NCBI GenBank assembly: GCA_037139415.1
Contig: JBAXGN010000005.1
Span: 18,894 to 82,893, forward strand
Direction: 5' to 3'
From: Verrucomicrobiota bacterium
GTDB lineage: Bacteria > Verrucomicrobiota > Verrucomicrobiia > Limisphaerales > Fontisphaeraceae
DNA: 64,000 bases
The position numbers and the translations under genes were made by a program. The notes beneath the pieces are model-generated. The model searched no databases and was not told where the DNA came from. It was given only the letters and a program-made list of their open reading frames with translations. Shown here piece by piece: positions 27,853 through 45,549 of this stretch (its first letter is position 1; each line of letters starts with the position of its first letter).

Positions 27853-28527
27853 TTAGTTGATGGCTGGGGCGGGCGCAGCCTTTTCTTTGTTTTTACTTTC
27901 CGGCTTGTTTTCACCCTTGCAAACCCAGCATTTAATGCCCAGCTTGCCATAAACGGTGCGGGCCTCGGCGAACCCGTAATCAATATTGGCGCGCAGGGTA
28001 TGCAACGGCACCCGGCCTTCCAAATATTGCTCAACCCGCGCCAACTCGGCACCGCCCAAGCGGCCCGCGCAACGAATGCGAATACCTTCCGCGCCAAAAT
28101 CCATCGCGGTTTGCACGGCTTTTTTCATGGCCCGGCGGAAGGAAACCCGGCGTTCCAATTGCAGCGCAACGTTTTCGGCCACCAACTGGGCATCCGTCTC
28201 CGCGTTCTTAATCTCTTGGATGTCCACGTAAATTTCTTTCCCAGTCATTTTGCCAAGCTCTTCCTTGAGCTTGTCAATTTCAGCACCCTTGCGGCCAATG
28301 ACCACGCCCGGACGGGCGGTGAAAATCGTGATGCGACAACGATTGGCGGCGCGCTCAATCTGAATTTTGGGTACCGAGGCCCCTTCCAAGCGTTTCTTTA
28401 GTTTCTCGCGGATGATATAATCCTCGGCGAGTAATTTGCCGAACTCCTTCTTTTCGGAGTACCACTTGGAGCGCCAGTCTTTGTTGACGGCGAGGCGCAA
28501 ACCGATTGGATTTGTCTTTTGACCCAT
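27853..28527 (-). CDS. rpsC: Ribosomal protein uS3
   Basis: The 224-aa protein begins [20 protein letters not shown], with a KH domain in [20 protein letters not shown] and the C-terminal [21 protein letters not shown] short Lys/Glu/Ala/Pro tail follows. It forms part of the mRNA entry helicase of the 30S. Confidence 0.97.
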   Translation of the reverse strand: MGQKTNPIGLRLAVNKDWRSKWYSEKKEFGKLLAEDYIIREKLKKRLEGASVPKIQIERAANRCRITIFTARPGVVIGRKGAEIDKLKEELGKMTGKEIYVDIQEIKNAETDAQLVAENVALQLERRVSFRRAMKKAVQTAMDFGAEGIRIRCAGRLGGAELARVEQYLEGRVPLHTLRANIDYGFAEARTVYGKLGIKCWVCKGENKPESKNKEKAAPAPAIN

Positions 28528-28531
28528 AATG

Positions 28532-28864
28532 TTACTCGTCAGAAACTACGATTTTAATGTGGCAACTGCGTTTGATGATGGGGCCGGCGGAACCACGGGC
28601 TTTGGGGGTGAAACGCCGGATGCTGCGGGCCGTCTGGGCCACCGCCTCTTTGACGTATAACTCCGCCGCCTTGGCCTCGAGATTGTTCTCGGCGTTGGCG
28701 ATGGCGGATTTAAGCGTCTTCGCCACCGCGCGGGCTGATTTGCGCTGCACCGCAGCCAGTTTGGCCTGTGCGACCGCCACGGGCAGACCTTGTATCTGCC
28801 GGGTGACCTCGCGCATCTTTTGCGCCGCCATCCGTACGTTCTTGGTGATTGCCTGAACTTCCAT
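28532..28864 (-). CDS. rplV: Ribosomal protein uL22
   Basis: The 110-aa protein begins [20 protein letters not shown] and ends with the beta-hairpin [20 protein letters not shown] that lines the exit tunnel. I chose the ATG at 28864, just downstream of rpsS, because the longer frame to 29020 lies within rpsS and has no L22 character. Its stop is 4 bp before the rpsC start. Confidence 0.96.
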   Translation of the reverse strand: MEVQAITKNVRMAAQKMREVTRQIQGLPVAVAQAKLAAVQRKSARAVAKTLKSAIANAENNLEAKAAELYVKEAVAQTARSIRRFTPKARGSAGPIIKRSCHIKIVVSDE

Positions 28865-28868
28865 ACGT

Positions 28869-29150
28869 TTACTTTGCCTCCGCTTTGGCCGTGTGAGCGC
28901 CGTGCTTTTTAAAGGTCCGGGTTGGTGAAAACTCGCCCAGCCGATGGCCGACCATGTTTTCCGTGACAAACACAGGGTTGAAAATTTTACCGTTATGCAC
29001 ATTGAAGGTGAGGCCGACAAAATCCGGCGTGATCACCGATCGGCGCGACCAAGTCTTGATCGGCGTTTTGGACTTGGCGTCCTTAGCCTTCACAATCTTG
29101 TCCATCAAGTGGCCGTCAATGAACGGACCCTTTTTTATTGAACGTCCCAT
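28869..29150 (-). CDS. rpsS: Ribosomal protein uS19
   Basis: The 93-aa protein begins [20 protein letters not shown] and contains [20 protein letters not shown] and [15 protein letters not shown]. It binds 16S rRNA in the 30S head with S13. Confidence 0.97.
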   Translation of the reverse strand: MGRSIKKGPFIDGHLMDKIVKAKDAKSKTPIKTWSRRSVITPDFVGLTFNVHNGKIFNPVFVTENMVGHRLGEFSPTRTFKKHGAHTAKAEAK

Positions 29151-29169
29151 AATCGTCAGCTCAAATTAA

Positions 29170-30024
29170 TTATTTATGTTTCATTGGCCTGCCATCCCGG
29201 CGGACCAAAATCATCCGGTTGGAGAACTTGCGTTTCACGCGGGTACGATAACCTTTGGGCATCTTGCCATAGGGCGAGCGGAGTTGCAACCAGCCACCGC
29301 CTGATTTGGACTTGCCTTGACCACCACCATTGGGATGGTCCACCGGGTTGCGCGCGACACCACGGCTAATCCCGCGAATACCGCGGTGACGGGAACGGCC
29401 CGCCTTGCCCAGCTTGATGTTTTCGTGCTCGGAATTGCCCACTTCGCCAATCGTGGCGTAGCAATCTTCGCTTACTTTCCGGATTTCATTTGAAGGCAGC
29501 CGCACCAAGGCGTAACCTTGGTCGCGCGACATAAGCATCGCATGGCTGCCAGCGGTCCGCACCATCTGCGCACCCTTGCCATGAATCATTTCCAGATTAT
29601 GGATTGGCAACCCAACCGGCACCGACTTCAGCGGCAGACTATTACCTACTTCCGGGGCGGCGGTGGGCCCGCTCACCACTTTGGTTCCCACCTTCAAACC
29701 GTTGGGCGCCAGAATATAGGTCTTTTCGCCATCCGCGTATTTGAGCAGGGCCAAACGAGCGGAACGACGCGGATCATACTCAATGGCCTCGACCACCGCT
29801 TCCATCCCATGCTTTTTACGTTTGAAATCCACAATGCGGATTTTCTGCTTGTGCCCGCCGCCAATGCCACGCGCCGTCACCCGGCCATAGCAGTTGCGAC
29901 CACCGGTTTTTTTGCGGGTGAATACCAGGTTTTTTTCCGGACGCGACTTGGTAATTTCGTCGAACGAGGATATAGTCATCCAGCGTCGGGACGGCGTCAA
30001 CGGTCTGTAATTTTTAACAGCCAT
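29170..30024 (-). CDS. rplB: Ribosomal protein uL2 with altered C-terminal signature
   Basis: The 284-aa protein begins MAVKNYRPLTPSRRWMTISS and contains GGGHKQKIRIVDFKRKKHGM. Near the C-terminus the usual NPVDHPHGGGEG reads NPVDHPNGGGQG. The first His (E. coli His229) is kept, but the second His and the Glu are changed. L2 is essential for subunit joining and the peptidyl transferase centre. Confidence 0.97.
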   Translation of the reverse strand: MAVKNYRPLTPSRRWMTISSFDEITKSRPEKNLVFTRKKTGGRNCYGRVTARGIGGGHKQKIRIVDFKRKKHGMEAVVEAIEYDPRRSARLALLKYADGEKTYILAPNGLKVGTKVVSGPTAAPEVGNSLPLKSVPVGLPIHNLEMIHGKGAQMVRTAGSHAMLMSRDQGYALVRLPSNEIRKVSEDCYATIGEVGNSEHENIKLGKAGRSRHRGIRGISRGVARNPVDHPNGGGQGKSKSGGGWLQLRSPYGKMPKGYRTRVKRKFSNRMILVRRDGRPMKHK

Positions 30025-30036
30025 AACTTAGATGCA

Positions 30037-30315
30037 TTAGGTCAGGTTGATGCGGTCGCCATCTTTCAATTTAACGATGGCTTTTTTCCATTCGTTGGTC
30101 CAGCCGCGTTGATGGGTGGATTTCCGACGAATCTTGCCGCGGACGCGTTGGGTCATGACTTTCATCACTTTGACCTTGAAAAGTTCCTGAACGGCCTGCC
30201 GAATCTGAGGTTTCGTCGCGCGCGGATCCACCACCACGGTGTACTGGTTGTCCGCAGACTGCCGGGTGCCCTTCTCGGTCACACGCACGGTTTTAATGAC
30301 TTCAAACGTGTTCAT
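30037..30315 (-). CDS. rplW: Ribosomal protein uL23
   Basis: The 92-aa protein begins MNTFEVIKTVRVTEKGTRQS. It carries the L23 core RATKPQIRQAVQELFKVKVM and VRGKIRRKSTHQRGW. It sits at the tunnel exit and docks trigger factor and SRP. It is packed between rplD and rplB. Confidence 0.96.
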   Translation of the reverse strand: MNTFEVIKTVRVTEKGTRQSADNQYTVVVDPRATKPQIRQAVQELFKVKVMKVMTQRVRGKIRRKSTHQRGWTNEWKKAIVKLKDGDRINLT

Positions 30316-30323
30316 GGCTTTGA

Positions 30324-30947
30324 TTACTTGCTAAGGCGCTCCTCGACCTTCTCGAACGCGAGTTTGGTAAAAACAATCTTATCCGGGCGCAACGCCTGGT
30401 AGGTGTTCAGATCGTCGCTGGAGACGACCTCCACATTGGGCACATTCCGTGAAGCCAGACGTAAATTTTGATCCATCGCCTCGATCACGAGAACTACCGA
30501 TTTTGTCACACCCAAGGCCTTCAAAACGGCTACAAAATCCTTGGTTTTGGATGACGTCAACTTCAGGTCGCCGACAATCAGCACATCGCTGGACTTCAAT
30601 CGCTCACTCAACGCCTTGCGCAAAGCCAGTTGCTTGGTGGACCCGTTCACTTTTTTTGTAAAATCACGCGGTTTCGGGCCGAACACCACGCCACCCCCGC
30701 GCCACAACGGCGAGGCAAATGAACCAGCGCGCGCGCGACCGGTGCCCTTTTGGCGCCATGGTTTTTTGCCCGTGCCGGCGACATCACCCATGGTTTTAGT
30801 ACAGGCGTTACCGCTGCGCTGAGCAGCTTGATAGGCGACCACGGTATCGTGTACCGCTTGGGTTCCCTTGCCGTTGGCAATTACCGGCAGCTTTACTTCA
30901 AACTCGCCGACATCTTTGCCAGCTAAATCTTTAATTGTGAGTTTCAT
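30324..30947 (-). CDS. rplD: Ribosomal protein uL4
   Basis: The 207-aa protein has the conserved loop PWRQKGTGRARAGSFASPLW followed by RGGGVVFGPKPRDF, which reaches the exit tunnel. In E. coli L4 represses the S10 operon through an upstream leader; here rpsJ is preceded by fusA, so no such leader is present. Confidence 0.97.
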   Translation of the reverse strand: MKLTIKDLAGKDVGEFEVKLPVIANGKGTQAVHDTVVAYQAAQRSGNACTKTMGDVAGTGKKPWRQKGTGRARAGSFASPLWRGGGVVFGPKPRDFTKKVNGSTKQLALRKALSERLKSSDVLIVGDLKLTSSKTKDFVAVLKALGVTKSVVLVIEAMDQNLRLASRNVPNVEVVSSDDLNTYQALRPDKIVFTKLAFEKVEERLSK

Positions 30948-30953
30948 GGCAGC

Positions 30954-31676
30954 TTACTTCTTTGCGGGGGCGGTGGCAGCAGCGGCCGGTTTCGCGCCAG
31001 CTTTACTTTTCTTCAATGGTTGAGCCGGGCCTTTCTTAACCGTGCCTTTGGGCATTTTTTTCGATTCGCGAATGATGACGTAATCGCCTTCCGCACCGGG
31101 CATCGAGCCCCGAATCAAAAGAATGTTGTCATCCACGAGCACCTGAACGACTTCCAGATTCTGCACCGTTCGTTGTACCTGTCCCATGTGGCCGGGCATT
31201 TTCATACCACGACGCACCGTACCGGGAAACAAACGGCAACCAATGGCACCACCTCGTCGATGCCAGCCCTTGGCACCATGGGTGCTATCACCGCCGGCAA
31301 AACCATGACGCTTGACCACACCTTCAAAACCGCGCCCCTTGGTGACGCCAATGGCATCCACAAAGTCACCGACGGCAAACAACGTGGCGCCCACTTTATC
31401 ACCTGGTTTGACGCTCGCCGTGTAATCGCGAAATTCTTTGATGTACTTAACCGCCACACCATTGTGCCTCTTTATGTGCCCCATCAATGGCTTGGTGACC
31501 CGGAATTCTTTTTGATCGTCAAAACCCAACTGCACTGCTTTGTAGCCATCGCTCTCGACGGTCTTGCATTGCAGCACATGGTTGGGGCCGGCAAGCACGA
31601 CAGTCACGGGCGTAACGACGCCCTTGGCGTCATATACGCGGGTGTGTCCCAGTTTTTTTCCAATGAGTCCCAACAT
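30954..31676 (-). CDS. rplC: Ribosomal protein uL3 with Lys/Ala tail
   Basis: The 240-aa protein begins MLGLIGKKLGHTRVYDAKGV, with KGRGFEGVVKRHGFAGGDST and GSMPGAEGDYVIIRESKK. The last 30 or so residues are a Lys/Ala/Pro tail (QPLKKSKAGAKPAAAATAPA) beyond the usual end. It is an early 23S rRNA binder. Confidence 0.97.
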   Translation of the reverse strand: MLGLIGKKLGHTRVYDAKGVVTPVTVVLAGPNHVLQCKTVESDGYKAVQLGFDDQKEFRVTKPLMGHIKRHNGVAVKYIKEFRDYTASVKPGDKVGATLFAVGDFVDAIGVTKGRGFEGVVKRHGFAGGDSTHGAKGWHRRGGAIGCRLFPGTVRRGMKMPGHMGQVQRTVQNLEVVQVLVDDNILLIRGSMPGAEGDYVIIRESKKMPKGTVKKGPAQPLKKSKAGAKPAAAATAPAKK

Positions 31677-31684
31677 AACAACAA

Positions 31685-31993
31685 TTAAATTTTAATGGTG
31701 ATATCCACTCCCGCCGGGAGGTTCAATTTCTTCAGTTCGTCCACGGTCTTGGCGGTTGGATCAATAATATCCAGCAGCCGCTTGTGCGTGCGCTGCTCGA
31801 ACGATTCCATGGACTTTTTATCGGCGTTAGGAGAGCGATTCACGGTAAAGCGCTCAATCCGGGTCGGCAGCGGAATTGGGCCCGCAACTCGGGCACCCGT
31901 GCGCTTCACGGTCTCCACAATTTCATGCGACGATTGGTCAATGACCCGGTGGTCAAAGGCTTTTAAACGAATACGAATGCGTTGTCCAGGCAT
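31685..31993 (-). CDS. rpsJ: Ribosomal protein uS10 (NusE)
   Basis: The 102-aa protein has [20 protein letters not shown] and the conserved [20 protein letters not shown]. It also works with NusG and NusB in transcription antitermination. It starts 26 bp after fusA with no intervening tuf. Confidence 0.97.
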   Translation of the reverse strand: MPGQRIRIRLKAFDHRVIDQSSHEIVETVKRTGARVAGPIPLPTRIERFTVNRSPNADKKSMESFEQRTHKRLLDIIDPTAKTVDELKKLNLPAGVDITIKI

Positions 31994-32019
31994 ATAAAGA
32001 ACAATTTAATTAAATATGG

Positions 32020-34191
32020 TTAACTGCGCGCGGCGGGCTTGTTTTTACTGGAATCCAGCACTTTTTCCAGAATGCTGGCCGGCACTTGTTCAAATGTACT
32101 CGGCTCCATCGAGTACGAAGCGCGCCCCTTGGAAAGGGACCGCATTGCGGTGGCATAGCCGAACATTTCTGCCAGCGGCACTTTCGCGGTAACAATCGTG
32201 GCGCCACCCTTGGCTTCAATGTTGTGGACATGGCCGCGACGGCGACTGATATCGCCCAGAATATCACCTTGATATTCGTCCGGGGTGGTCACTTCGACCT
32301 TCATAATCGGCTCCAGCAAAATCGCGCCAGCTTTCTTGAAGGCGTCTTTCAAGGCAAAAATACCCGCCATCTTGAACGCCAATTCAGTGGAATCCACCTC
32401 GTGGAAGGAACCGTCCACGATGGAAATCTTGAGGTCAATCACCTGATAGCCGGCGTACACACCCGACTTGACCGCTTCATTGAGACCGTCAATAACCGGC
32501 GAGATGTATTCCTTGGGAATCGTACCACCCACGACCTCATTTAATATTTCGATCCCCTTGCCTCGTTCATTGGGCACCACTTTAATGCAAGCGTGACCGT
32601 ATTGACCACGACCACCAGACTGCCGGATGAATTTACCTTCACCTTCCGCCATCTTAGTGATGGTTTCGCGGTAAGCAATCTGCGGCGCGCCGGCGTTGGC
32701 GTCCACCTTAAATTCACGATGCAGCCGATCCCGGATAATCTCAAGATGCAACTCACCCATGCCAGCAATAATCAATTGGCCGGTCTCATGATTGGTTAAT
32801 ACCTTAAACGTGGGATCTTCTTCCGCCAAGCGCTGCAACCCTTCGGAAAGCTTATCACGATCCGCCGTGGTTTTCGGCTCGACCGCCATGCTAATGACGG
32901 GCTCTGGGAACGTCGGCGGCGACAGCGTTACTTCAAAGTCTTCATTCACCAGCGTATCACCCGTGGTAATATTTTTCAAACCGACCAACGCGGCAATATC
33001 ACCGGCATACACGGTATCCACATCAATCCGCTTATCCGCCTGAATGATCATCACCCGGTTGACGCGCTCGCGTTTGCGAGTGCGAGGGTTATAGATAATT
33101 TCGCCTTTTTTCAACGTTCCACTATAGACCCGGAAGAAAACGAGCTTACCCACGTAAGGATCGCTCCACAACTTGAAGGCCAAGGAACAGAATTTGATAT
33201 TATCGTCGGAAGGGACTTCCACTTTATTATCCGTGCCTGGCTCGTGGCCGATGGCCGCCGGGATGTCAAGCGGCGAAGGCAGGTAGTCCACGACCGCATC
33301 CACCAACATCTGCACGCCGCGCTTGCGAAACGCAGATCCTGGCATCACGGGTATCAGTTCAATTTTGCAGGTCAACCGGCGGATAGCGTCCTTCAAGGTG
33401 GCGGCATCCACGGGTTTATTCTCGATCACCAACGCCGCGATATGCTCATCTTTGTTGGAGACGGCATCAATTAATTCGGCCAGCGCAAGCTGGGCGCGCT
33501 CTTGATCTTCCGCCGGAATTTCTTCGACGGTGTACTTCAGCCCGGGCTCATCCTCGGTATCATATTGGATGGCTTTTTGATTCACCACATCAATGAGGCC
33601 GTGAAAATGGTCTTCCTTGCCGATTGGAATATACACGGGATAGGCATACGCCTTGAGCTTTACCCGCATGTCATTCAGCGCGTTTTCAAAATTCGCGCCA
33701 GTACGGTCCATCTTATTGATGAACGCGATACGGGGAACCCCGTACTTGCTGGCCTGACGCCAGACGGTTTCCGACTGGGGCTGCACGCCGGCAACTCCGC
33801 AGAACACCGCGACCGCGCCATCCAACACGCGCATGGAGCGTTCCACCTCTGCGGTGAAATCCACATGGCCAGGAGTGTCAATAATGTTAATTCGATGTGG
33901 CATCCCGGTAAAACTCTTGAAGATGCCGTCGTTCTTCTGGGTCCAATAACAGGTGGTGGCGGCGGAGGTAATGGTAATCCCGCGCTCACGTTCCTGTTCC
34001 ATCCAGTCGGTGACGGTGTTGCCGTCGTCCACATCACCCATTTTGTGAATGAGTCCCGTGTAGAACAGGATGCGCTCAGTAGTTGTCGTCTTGCCGGCGT
34101 CAATGTGCGCCGCAATACCGATATTTCGCGTGCGCTCCATCGCGTACGGCCGGCTGGACGAACTTACTGATTTTTTTTCCGTTACTTGCAT
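32020..34191 (-). CDS. fusA: Translation elongation factor G
   Basis: The 723-aa translocase GTPase has G1 (AAHIDAGKTTTTERIL), G3 (DTPGHVDF) and G4 (NKMDRTGANF). Later domains II-V include FIRQSGGRGQYGHACIKV. The ATG at 34191 adds a Ser-rich N-terminus of 17 residues before the usual MERTRNIGIAAH; an internal ATG at 34140 is an alternative start. An intrinsic-terminator-like hairpin precedes it. Confidence 0.96.
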   Translation of the reverse strand: MQVTEKKSVSSSSRPYAMERTRNIGIAAHIDAGKTTTTERILFYTGLIHKMGDVDDGNTVTDWMEQERERGITITSAATTCYWTQKNDGIFKSFTGMPHRINIIDTPGHVDFTAEVERSMRVLDGAVAVFCGVAGVQPQSETVWRQASKYGVPRIAFINKMDRTGANFENALNDMRVKLKAYAYPVYIPIGKEDHFHGLIDVVNQKAIQYDTEDEPGLKYTVEEIPAEDQERAQLALAELIDAVSNKDEHIAALVIENKPVDAATLKDAIRRLTCKIELIPVMPGSAFRKRGVQMLVDAVVDYLPSPLDIPAAIGHEPGTDNKVEVPSDDNIKFCSLAFKLWSDPYVGKLVFFRVYSGTLKKGEIIYNPRTRKRERVNRVMIIQADKRIDVDTVYAGDIAALVGLKNITTGDTLVNEDFEVTLSPPTFPEPVISMAVEPKTTADRDKLSEGLQRLAEEDPTFKVLTNHETGQLIIAGMGELHLEIIRDRLHREFKVDANAGAPQIAYRETITKMAEGEGKFIRQSGGRGQYGHACIKVVPNERGKGIEILNEVVGGTIPKEYISPVIDGLNEAVKSGVYAGYQVIDLKISIVDGSFHEVDSTELAFKMAGIFALKDAFKKAGAILLEPIMKVEVTTPDEYQGDILGDISRRRGHVHNIEAKGGATIVTAKVPLAEMFGYATAMRSLSKGRASYSMEPSTFEQVPASILEKVLDSSKNKPAARS

Positions 34192-34226
34192 TTACGTTCC
34201 AATCTAAATTTTTCGTTATAACACAA

Positions 34227-34263
34227 TAAAAACGCCCCGACACATTGCGACCAGCGGGGCGTT
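34227..34263 (-). terminator. Terminator-like hairpin between rpsG and fusA
   Basis: A 9-bp GC-rich stem (34231-34239 with 34255-34263) with a 15-nt loop is followed on the minus strand by TTTTTATT. It begins 11 bp after the rpsG stop and ends about 35 bp before the fusA ATG. Confidence 0.75.
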
Positions 34264-34273
34264 GCAACTCTGA

Positions 34274-34747
34274 CTACCAGCGGAAGTGAGCAAAGGCCTT
34301 GTTCGCCTGCGCCATCTTATGCACTTCGTCGCGTTTACGAATGACGTTCCCCTGCCCTTGATAAGCTTCCATCAATTCGGCGGCCAGCGCCTCTTTCATC
34401 GGCGTGCCTTTGCGGGCATCCGCCGCCGCCACCAACCAACGCACCGCGAGCGACACTTGACGGTCGGTGGTCACTTCCATGGGCACCTGATAGGTGGCTC
34501 CGCCCACCCGGCGGGCCTTGGTCTCAATTCGCGGCTTCGCATTATCCACCGCGCGCTGCAAAATTTCCAGCGGGTTGGCCTGCGGATTCTTGGCGACCAG
34601 TTGGTCGAAGGCGCCATAAACAATCCGCTGGGCGGTGCTCTTGTTGCCGCTTTTCATCACGGTGTTCACCAGGCGCGTGATCAGCGTACTGTGAAACTTG
34701 CTATCCTCGTGCAAAGATCGTTTGGTGGCTTGTCGGCGTCGAGACAT
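34274..34747 (-). CDS. rpsG: Ribosomal protein uS7
   Basis: The 157-aa protein begins MSRRRQATKRSLHEDSKFHS. It has the S7 segments LITRLVNTVMKSGNKSTAQR and VGGATYQVPMEV and ends KMAQANKAFAHFRW. It is a primary binder of the 16S rRNA 3' domain. A terminator-like hairpin follows immediately. Confidence 0.97.
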   Translation of the reverse strand: MSRRRQATKRSLHEDSKFHSTLITRLVNTVMKSGNKSTAQRIVYGAFDQLVAKNPQANPLEILQRAVDNAKPRIETKARRVGGATYQVPMEVTTDRQVSLAVRWLVAAADARKGTPMKEALAAELMEAYQGQGNVIRKRDEVHKMAQANKAFAHFRW

Positions 34748-34798
34748 GCGGTCGTTATTATTTAAAGGTTAAATCGTTTAAAGGTTTCAATGTCCAAC

Positions 34799-35212
34799 TC
34801 ACGCGGCGGCCGTATTCGTTTTCGCGGCGGCGACCTTGGCATCCTTGGGCCGCTTGACTCCGTACTTGGAACGGCTGACCCGGCGCTTTTCCACGCCTGC
34901 AGCGTCCAAGGTGCCGCGCACAATATGATAACGCACACCGGGCAAGTCTTTCACGCGTCCCCCGCGCACGAGCACAATTGAGTGCTCCTGCAGGTTGTGA
35001 CCTTCGTCCGGGATATAGGCGATGACCTCATACCCGTTGGTCAGGCGCACCTTGGCGACCTTCCGCATGGCGGAGTTTGGCTTTTTTGGCGTCCGGGTCA
35101 TGACCTGGATGCACACGCCACGGCGGAAGGGCGAACCAGCCAGGGCCGGAGCCTTGGACTTGCTCTTCAGTTTCGCGCGTCCTTTACGGACAAGTTGGTT
35201 AATCGTCGGCAT
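34799..35212 (-). CDS. rpsL: Ribosomal protein uS12
   Basis: The 137-aa protein begins [20 protein letters not shown]. It contains [20 protein letters not shown] and [20 protein letters not shown], the loops that contact the decoding site. The Lys residues linked to streptomycin sensitivity in other species appear wild type. It is the first gene of the str segment and has its own promoter-like site. Confidence 0.97.
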   Translation of the reverse strand: MPTINQLVRKGRAKLKSKSKAPALAGSPFRRGVCIQVMTRTPKKPNSAMRKVAKVRLTNGYEVIAYIPDEGHNLQEHSIVLVRGGRVKDLPGVRYHIVRGTLDAAGVEKRRVSRSKYGVKRPKDAKVAAAKTNTAAA

Positions 35213-35271
35213 TGCAAATTTCTTTTTCGGTGATACACCCCTCTCCCCACTAGGGGAAAGGAGCGCGGATT

Positions 35272-35300
35272 ATTATCAAGTGTGCGTTAAGTTGCAACAA
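35272..35300 (-). promoter_or_regulatory. Promoter-like site ahead of rpsL
   Basis: On the minus strand TTGTTG (35295-35300) and GATAAT (35272-35277) are separated by exactly 17 bp. They lie in the 129-bp gap between rpoC and rpsL, and the leader also carries an imperfect CTCTCCCC/GGGGAAAG hairpin. Confidence 0.45.
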
Positions 35301-35341
35301 ATATTTTGAGTTTTTTTTGCACTCGGTTTTTCACGGCCGTT

Positions 35342-39517
<4,176 letters not shown>

Positions 39518-39560
39518 AATGTGTGATCGGTCGTTGATTGCGATAAGGTTGGGAAACAGG

Positions 39561-43457
<3,897 letters not shown>

Positions 43458-43528
43458 TGTTATATTTGCGGTTGTGCCGCCGTCCAATAATGGACCGCGC
43501 AGCAATGTTTGCTGTTAAACGACAGAAA

Positions 43529-43559
43529 GCGAGGGCTCCAAGTTCCTTGGAGAACTCGC
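43529..43559 (-). other. Imperfect hairpin in the rpoB leader
   Basis: GCGAG (43529-43533) pairs with CTCGC (43555-43559), and CTCCAAG (43536-43542) with CTTGGAG (43546-43552), around a 3-nt loop with small internal loops. There is no T-run. By analogy with E. coli rplL-rpoB it could be an RNase processing site; this is inference. Confidence 0.45.
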
Positions 43560-43662
43560 CAGCAACTATATTTGTTGGCCGTTTGCTTCCCGAATACAGG
43601 TTTTTGTTACAATATCACAGTTTCCAACGCGCGCAACGGTCGGCGGCGCTGGGCCACAAACA

Positions 43663-43686
43663 GGCGGCGGGAACCACCCCGCCGCC
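43663..43686 (-). terminator. GC-rich hairpin after rplL, possible attenuator
   Basis: A perfect 9-bp all-GC stem (43663-43671 with 43678-43686) and a 6-nt loop lie 17 bp after the rplL stop. The following minus-strand sequence is TGTTTGTGG, a weak T-tract, so partial termination is more likely than full. Confidence 0.5.
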
Positions 43687-43702
43687 CGTGTGAATCCCAC
43701 AA

Positions 43703-44089
43703 TTACTTGACTTCGACCTTGCCACCAGCTTCTTCGAGCTTTTTCTTGGCGGCTTCGGTGTCGGCCTTGTTGGCGCCTTCCAGAATGGGCTTGGGCGCGC
43801 CTTCCACGAGGGCTTTGGCATCGGCCAGACCCAGGCCGGCCTTGAGTTCCCGCACCGCCTTGATGACGGAGATCTTCTTGTCCGCAGGCGCGGATACCAG
43901 AATCACGTCAAAGGTGTCCTTGACCACGGCGGCAGCGGCAGCCGCACCTGCAGGAGCAGCGGCGGCAACAGCCACCGGCGCGGCGGCAGTCACACCCCAC
44001 TTGGTTTCCAGTTCTTTCACGAGATCGGCGATTTCCAATACGGTCGCGTTACTCAATTCCTCTACGATTTTTGCTTTATCCAGTGCCAT
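43703..44089 (-). CDS. rplL: Ribosomal protein bL12
   Basis: The 128-aa protein has an N-terminal dimerisation domain, an Ala-rich hinge ([13 protein letters not shown]) and the C-terminal factor-binding domain with [20 protein letters not shown]. Multiple copies form the flexible stalk that recruits GTPase factors. A 151-bp gap separates it from rplJ. Confidence 0.97.
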   Translation of the reverse strand: MALDKAKIVEELSNATVLEIADLVKELETKWGVTAAAPVAVAAAAPAGAAAAAAVVKDTFDVILVSAPADKKISVIKAVRELKAGLGLADAKALVEGAPKPILEGANKADTEAAKKKLEEAGGKVEVK

Positions 44090-44240
44090 GTTATTTTGTC
44101 TTTCTTGGTCGTCTCGTCGCCCGGCGCGGCCGTGCCGGATTTAAGTTTACTGCCCGCAAACCGACGATTTACTGTTGGTTATGATTTGTTAGTTATCCGC
44201 CGCCGCGCACTTTGCCACGGGCAGCGAAATTGGGTTTTGG

Positions 44241-44774
44241 TCAAGCGGCAGGCGCGGCAGCCTTTTCGCCTTTGTCGGCCTTGGCCTTGAGCACCCGGGC
44301 CAGTTGGCTGGCCGGCGTGCTGAGCAACACCGCCAGTTTGGTGGCCGGCGCCTGGAGCAAGCCTAGTAATTTGCCGCGCAACACCTCGATGGAAGGCAGA
44401 TCGGCCAGCGCCAAAATAGCGTCGGTTTCCAATCGTTGGTTGCCGAGGTAACCAAACTTGATTTTCGGTTTCTCAAACTCCGCGGCGAACGTCTTCACCA
44501 CCTTGGCGGCGGCGGAAATGTCCTTCTGGCCGGTTAATACGGCCAATTGGCCAGCCATCGAGCCGGTCAGGTCCCCCACGCCGGCTTCCTTGGCCGCGAG
44601 GCGGAATATGGAGTTTTTGACAATGTGTATCTGCGCGCCGACTTTGCGAAGACGCTTGCGCATCTCCGTGAGCTGGCCAACCTTCAATCCGGTGTATTCC
44701 ACCACAATGAAGAATGGCGACTGGTTGAGTCGGGCAAGATATTCCTGCGTGATAATGAGTTTTTCTTGACGCAT
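44241..44774 (-). CDS. rplJ: Ribosomal protein uL10
   Basis: The 177-aa stalk base protein begins MRQEKLIITQEYLARLNQSP, with LRKVGAQIHIVKNSIFRLA. The C-terminal part carries the L12-binding helix and then an Ala/Lys-rich end. It lies between rplA and rplL. Confidence 0.95.
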   Translation of the reverse strand: MRQEKLIITQEYLARLNQSPFFIVVEYTGLKVGQLTEMRKRLRKVGAQIHIVKNSIFRLAAKEAGVGDLTGSMAGQLAVLTGQKDISAAAKVVKTFAAEFEKPKIKFGYLGNQRLETDAILALADLPSIEVLRGKLLGLLQAPATKLAVLLSTPASQLARVLKAKADKGEKAAAPAA

Positions 44775-44795
44775 GGCTAGTCGTGAAATTCAGGG

Positions 44796-45500
44796 TTAAT
44801 GGGTGACAAACTCGCGCATGTCCACGCGCACCGCCGGACTCATGGTCGTGGAGATGGTGCAACTATGCACATAAGTGCCCTTGACGCTCGAAGGGCGGGC
44901 CTTGGTGACCGTATCAATAATCGAGCGCACGTTTTCCTCAATTTGTACCGGGGTAAACGAGGCCTTGCCAGCGGACACATGCACATTGCCAGCCTTGTCC
45001 GTTTTGAACTCCACACGTCCGGCCTTGACTTCCTTCACCGCCTTCGCGGTGTCTTCGGTCACGGTACCTGTTTTGGGATTGGGCATCAGCCCGCGCGGCC
45101 CGAGGATTTTACCGAGTTTGCGCACCTCGATCATAGCCTCGGGGGTGGCAATGGCGACATCGAAATCCGCCCAGCCTTCCTGGCATTTTTTGATCAAATC
45201 GTCATAGCCGACATATTCGGCGCCCGCCGCCTTGGCGGCTTCCGCAGACCCGCCGCTTTTGGCGAACACGAGCACGCGGACCACTTTGCCGCTGCCATGC
45301 GGAAGGGAAACGGTGCCGCGGACCATCTGGTCCGACTGTTTGGGGTCCACGCCCAACCGGAACGCCACGTCCACGGTTTCGTTGAATTTGGCCCGGGGAA
45401 ACTTGGCCATGATTTCCACTGCGCCCTTGAGCGGATAGGACTTCGTAGAGTCCACCAGCCCAAGCGCCTTTTTGTATCGTTTACTGGATTGTTGCGCCAT
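44796..45500 (-). CDS. rplA: Ribosomal protein uL1
   Basis: The 234-aa protein has [38 protein letters not shown] and [20 protein letters not shown], all L1 signatures. It moves the L1 stalk during tRNA exit and often represses its own operon by binding mRNA. Confidence 0.97.
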   Translation of the reverse strand: MAQQSSKRYKKALGLVDSTKSYPLKGAVEIMAKFPRAKFNETVDVAFRLGVDPKQSDQMVRGTVSLPHGSGKVVRVLVFAKSGGSAEAAKAAGAEYVGYDDLIKKCQEGWADFDVAIATPEAMIEVRKLGKILGPRGLMPNPKTGTVTEDTAKAVKEVKAGRVEFKTDKAGNVHVSAGKASFTPVQIEENVRSIIDTVTKARPSSVKGTYVHSCTISTTMSPAVRVDMREFVTH

Positions 45501-45549
45501 GTGTATTGGTGCGGTTCAAGCGAGCGGTCTGCTCTCCCGCGGTTTTGGT

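Noticed and set aside
43458..43505. N-terminal extension of rpoB from TTG 43505
   Set aside because: The additional 16 residues are not RpoB-like and TTG is a weak start; ATG 43457 fits the family.
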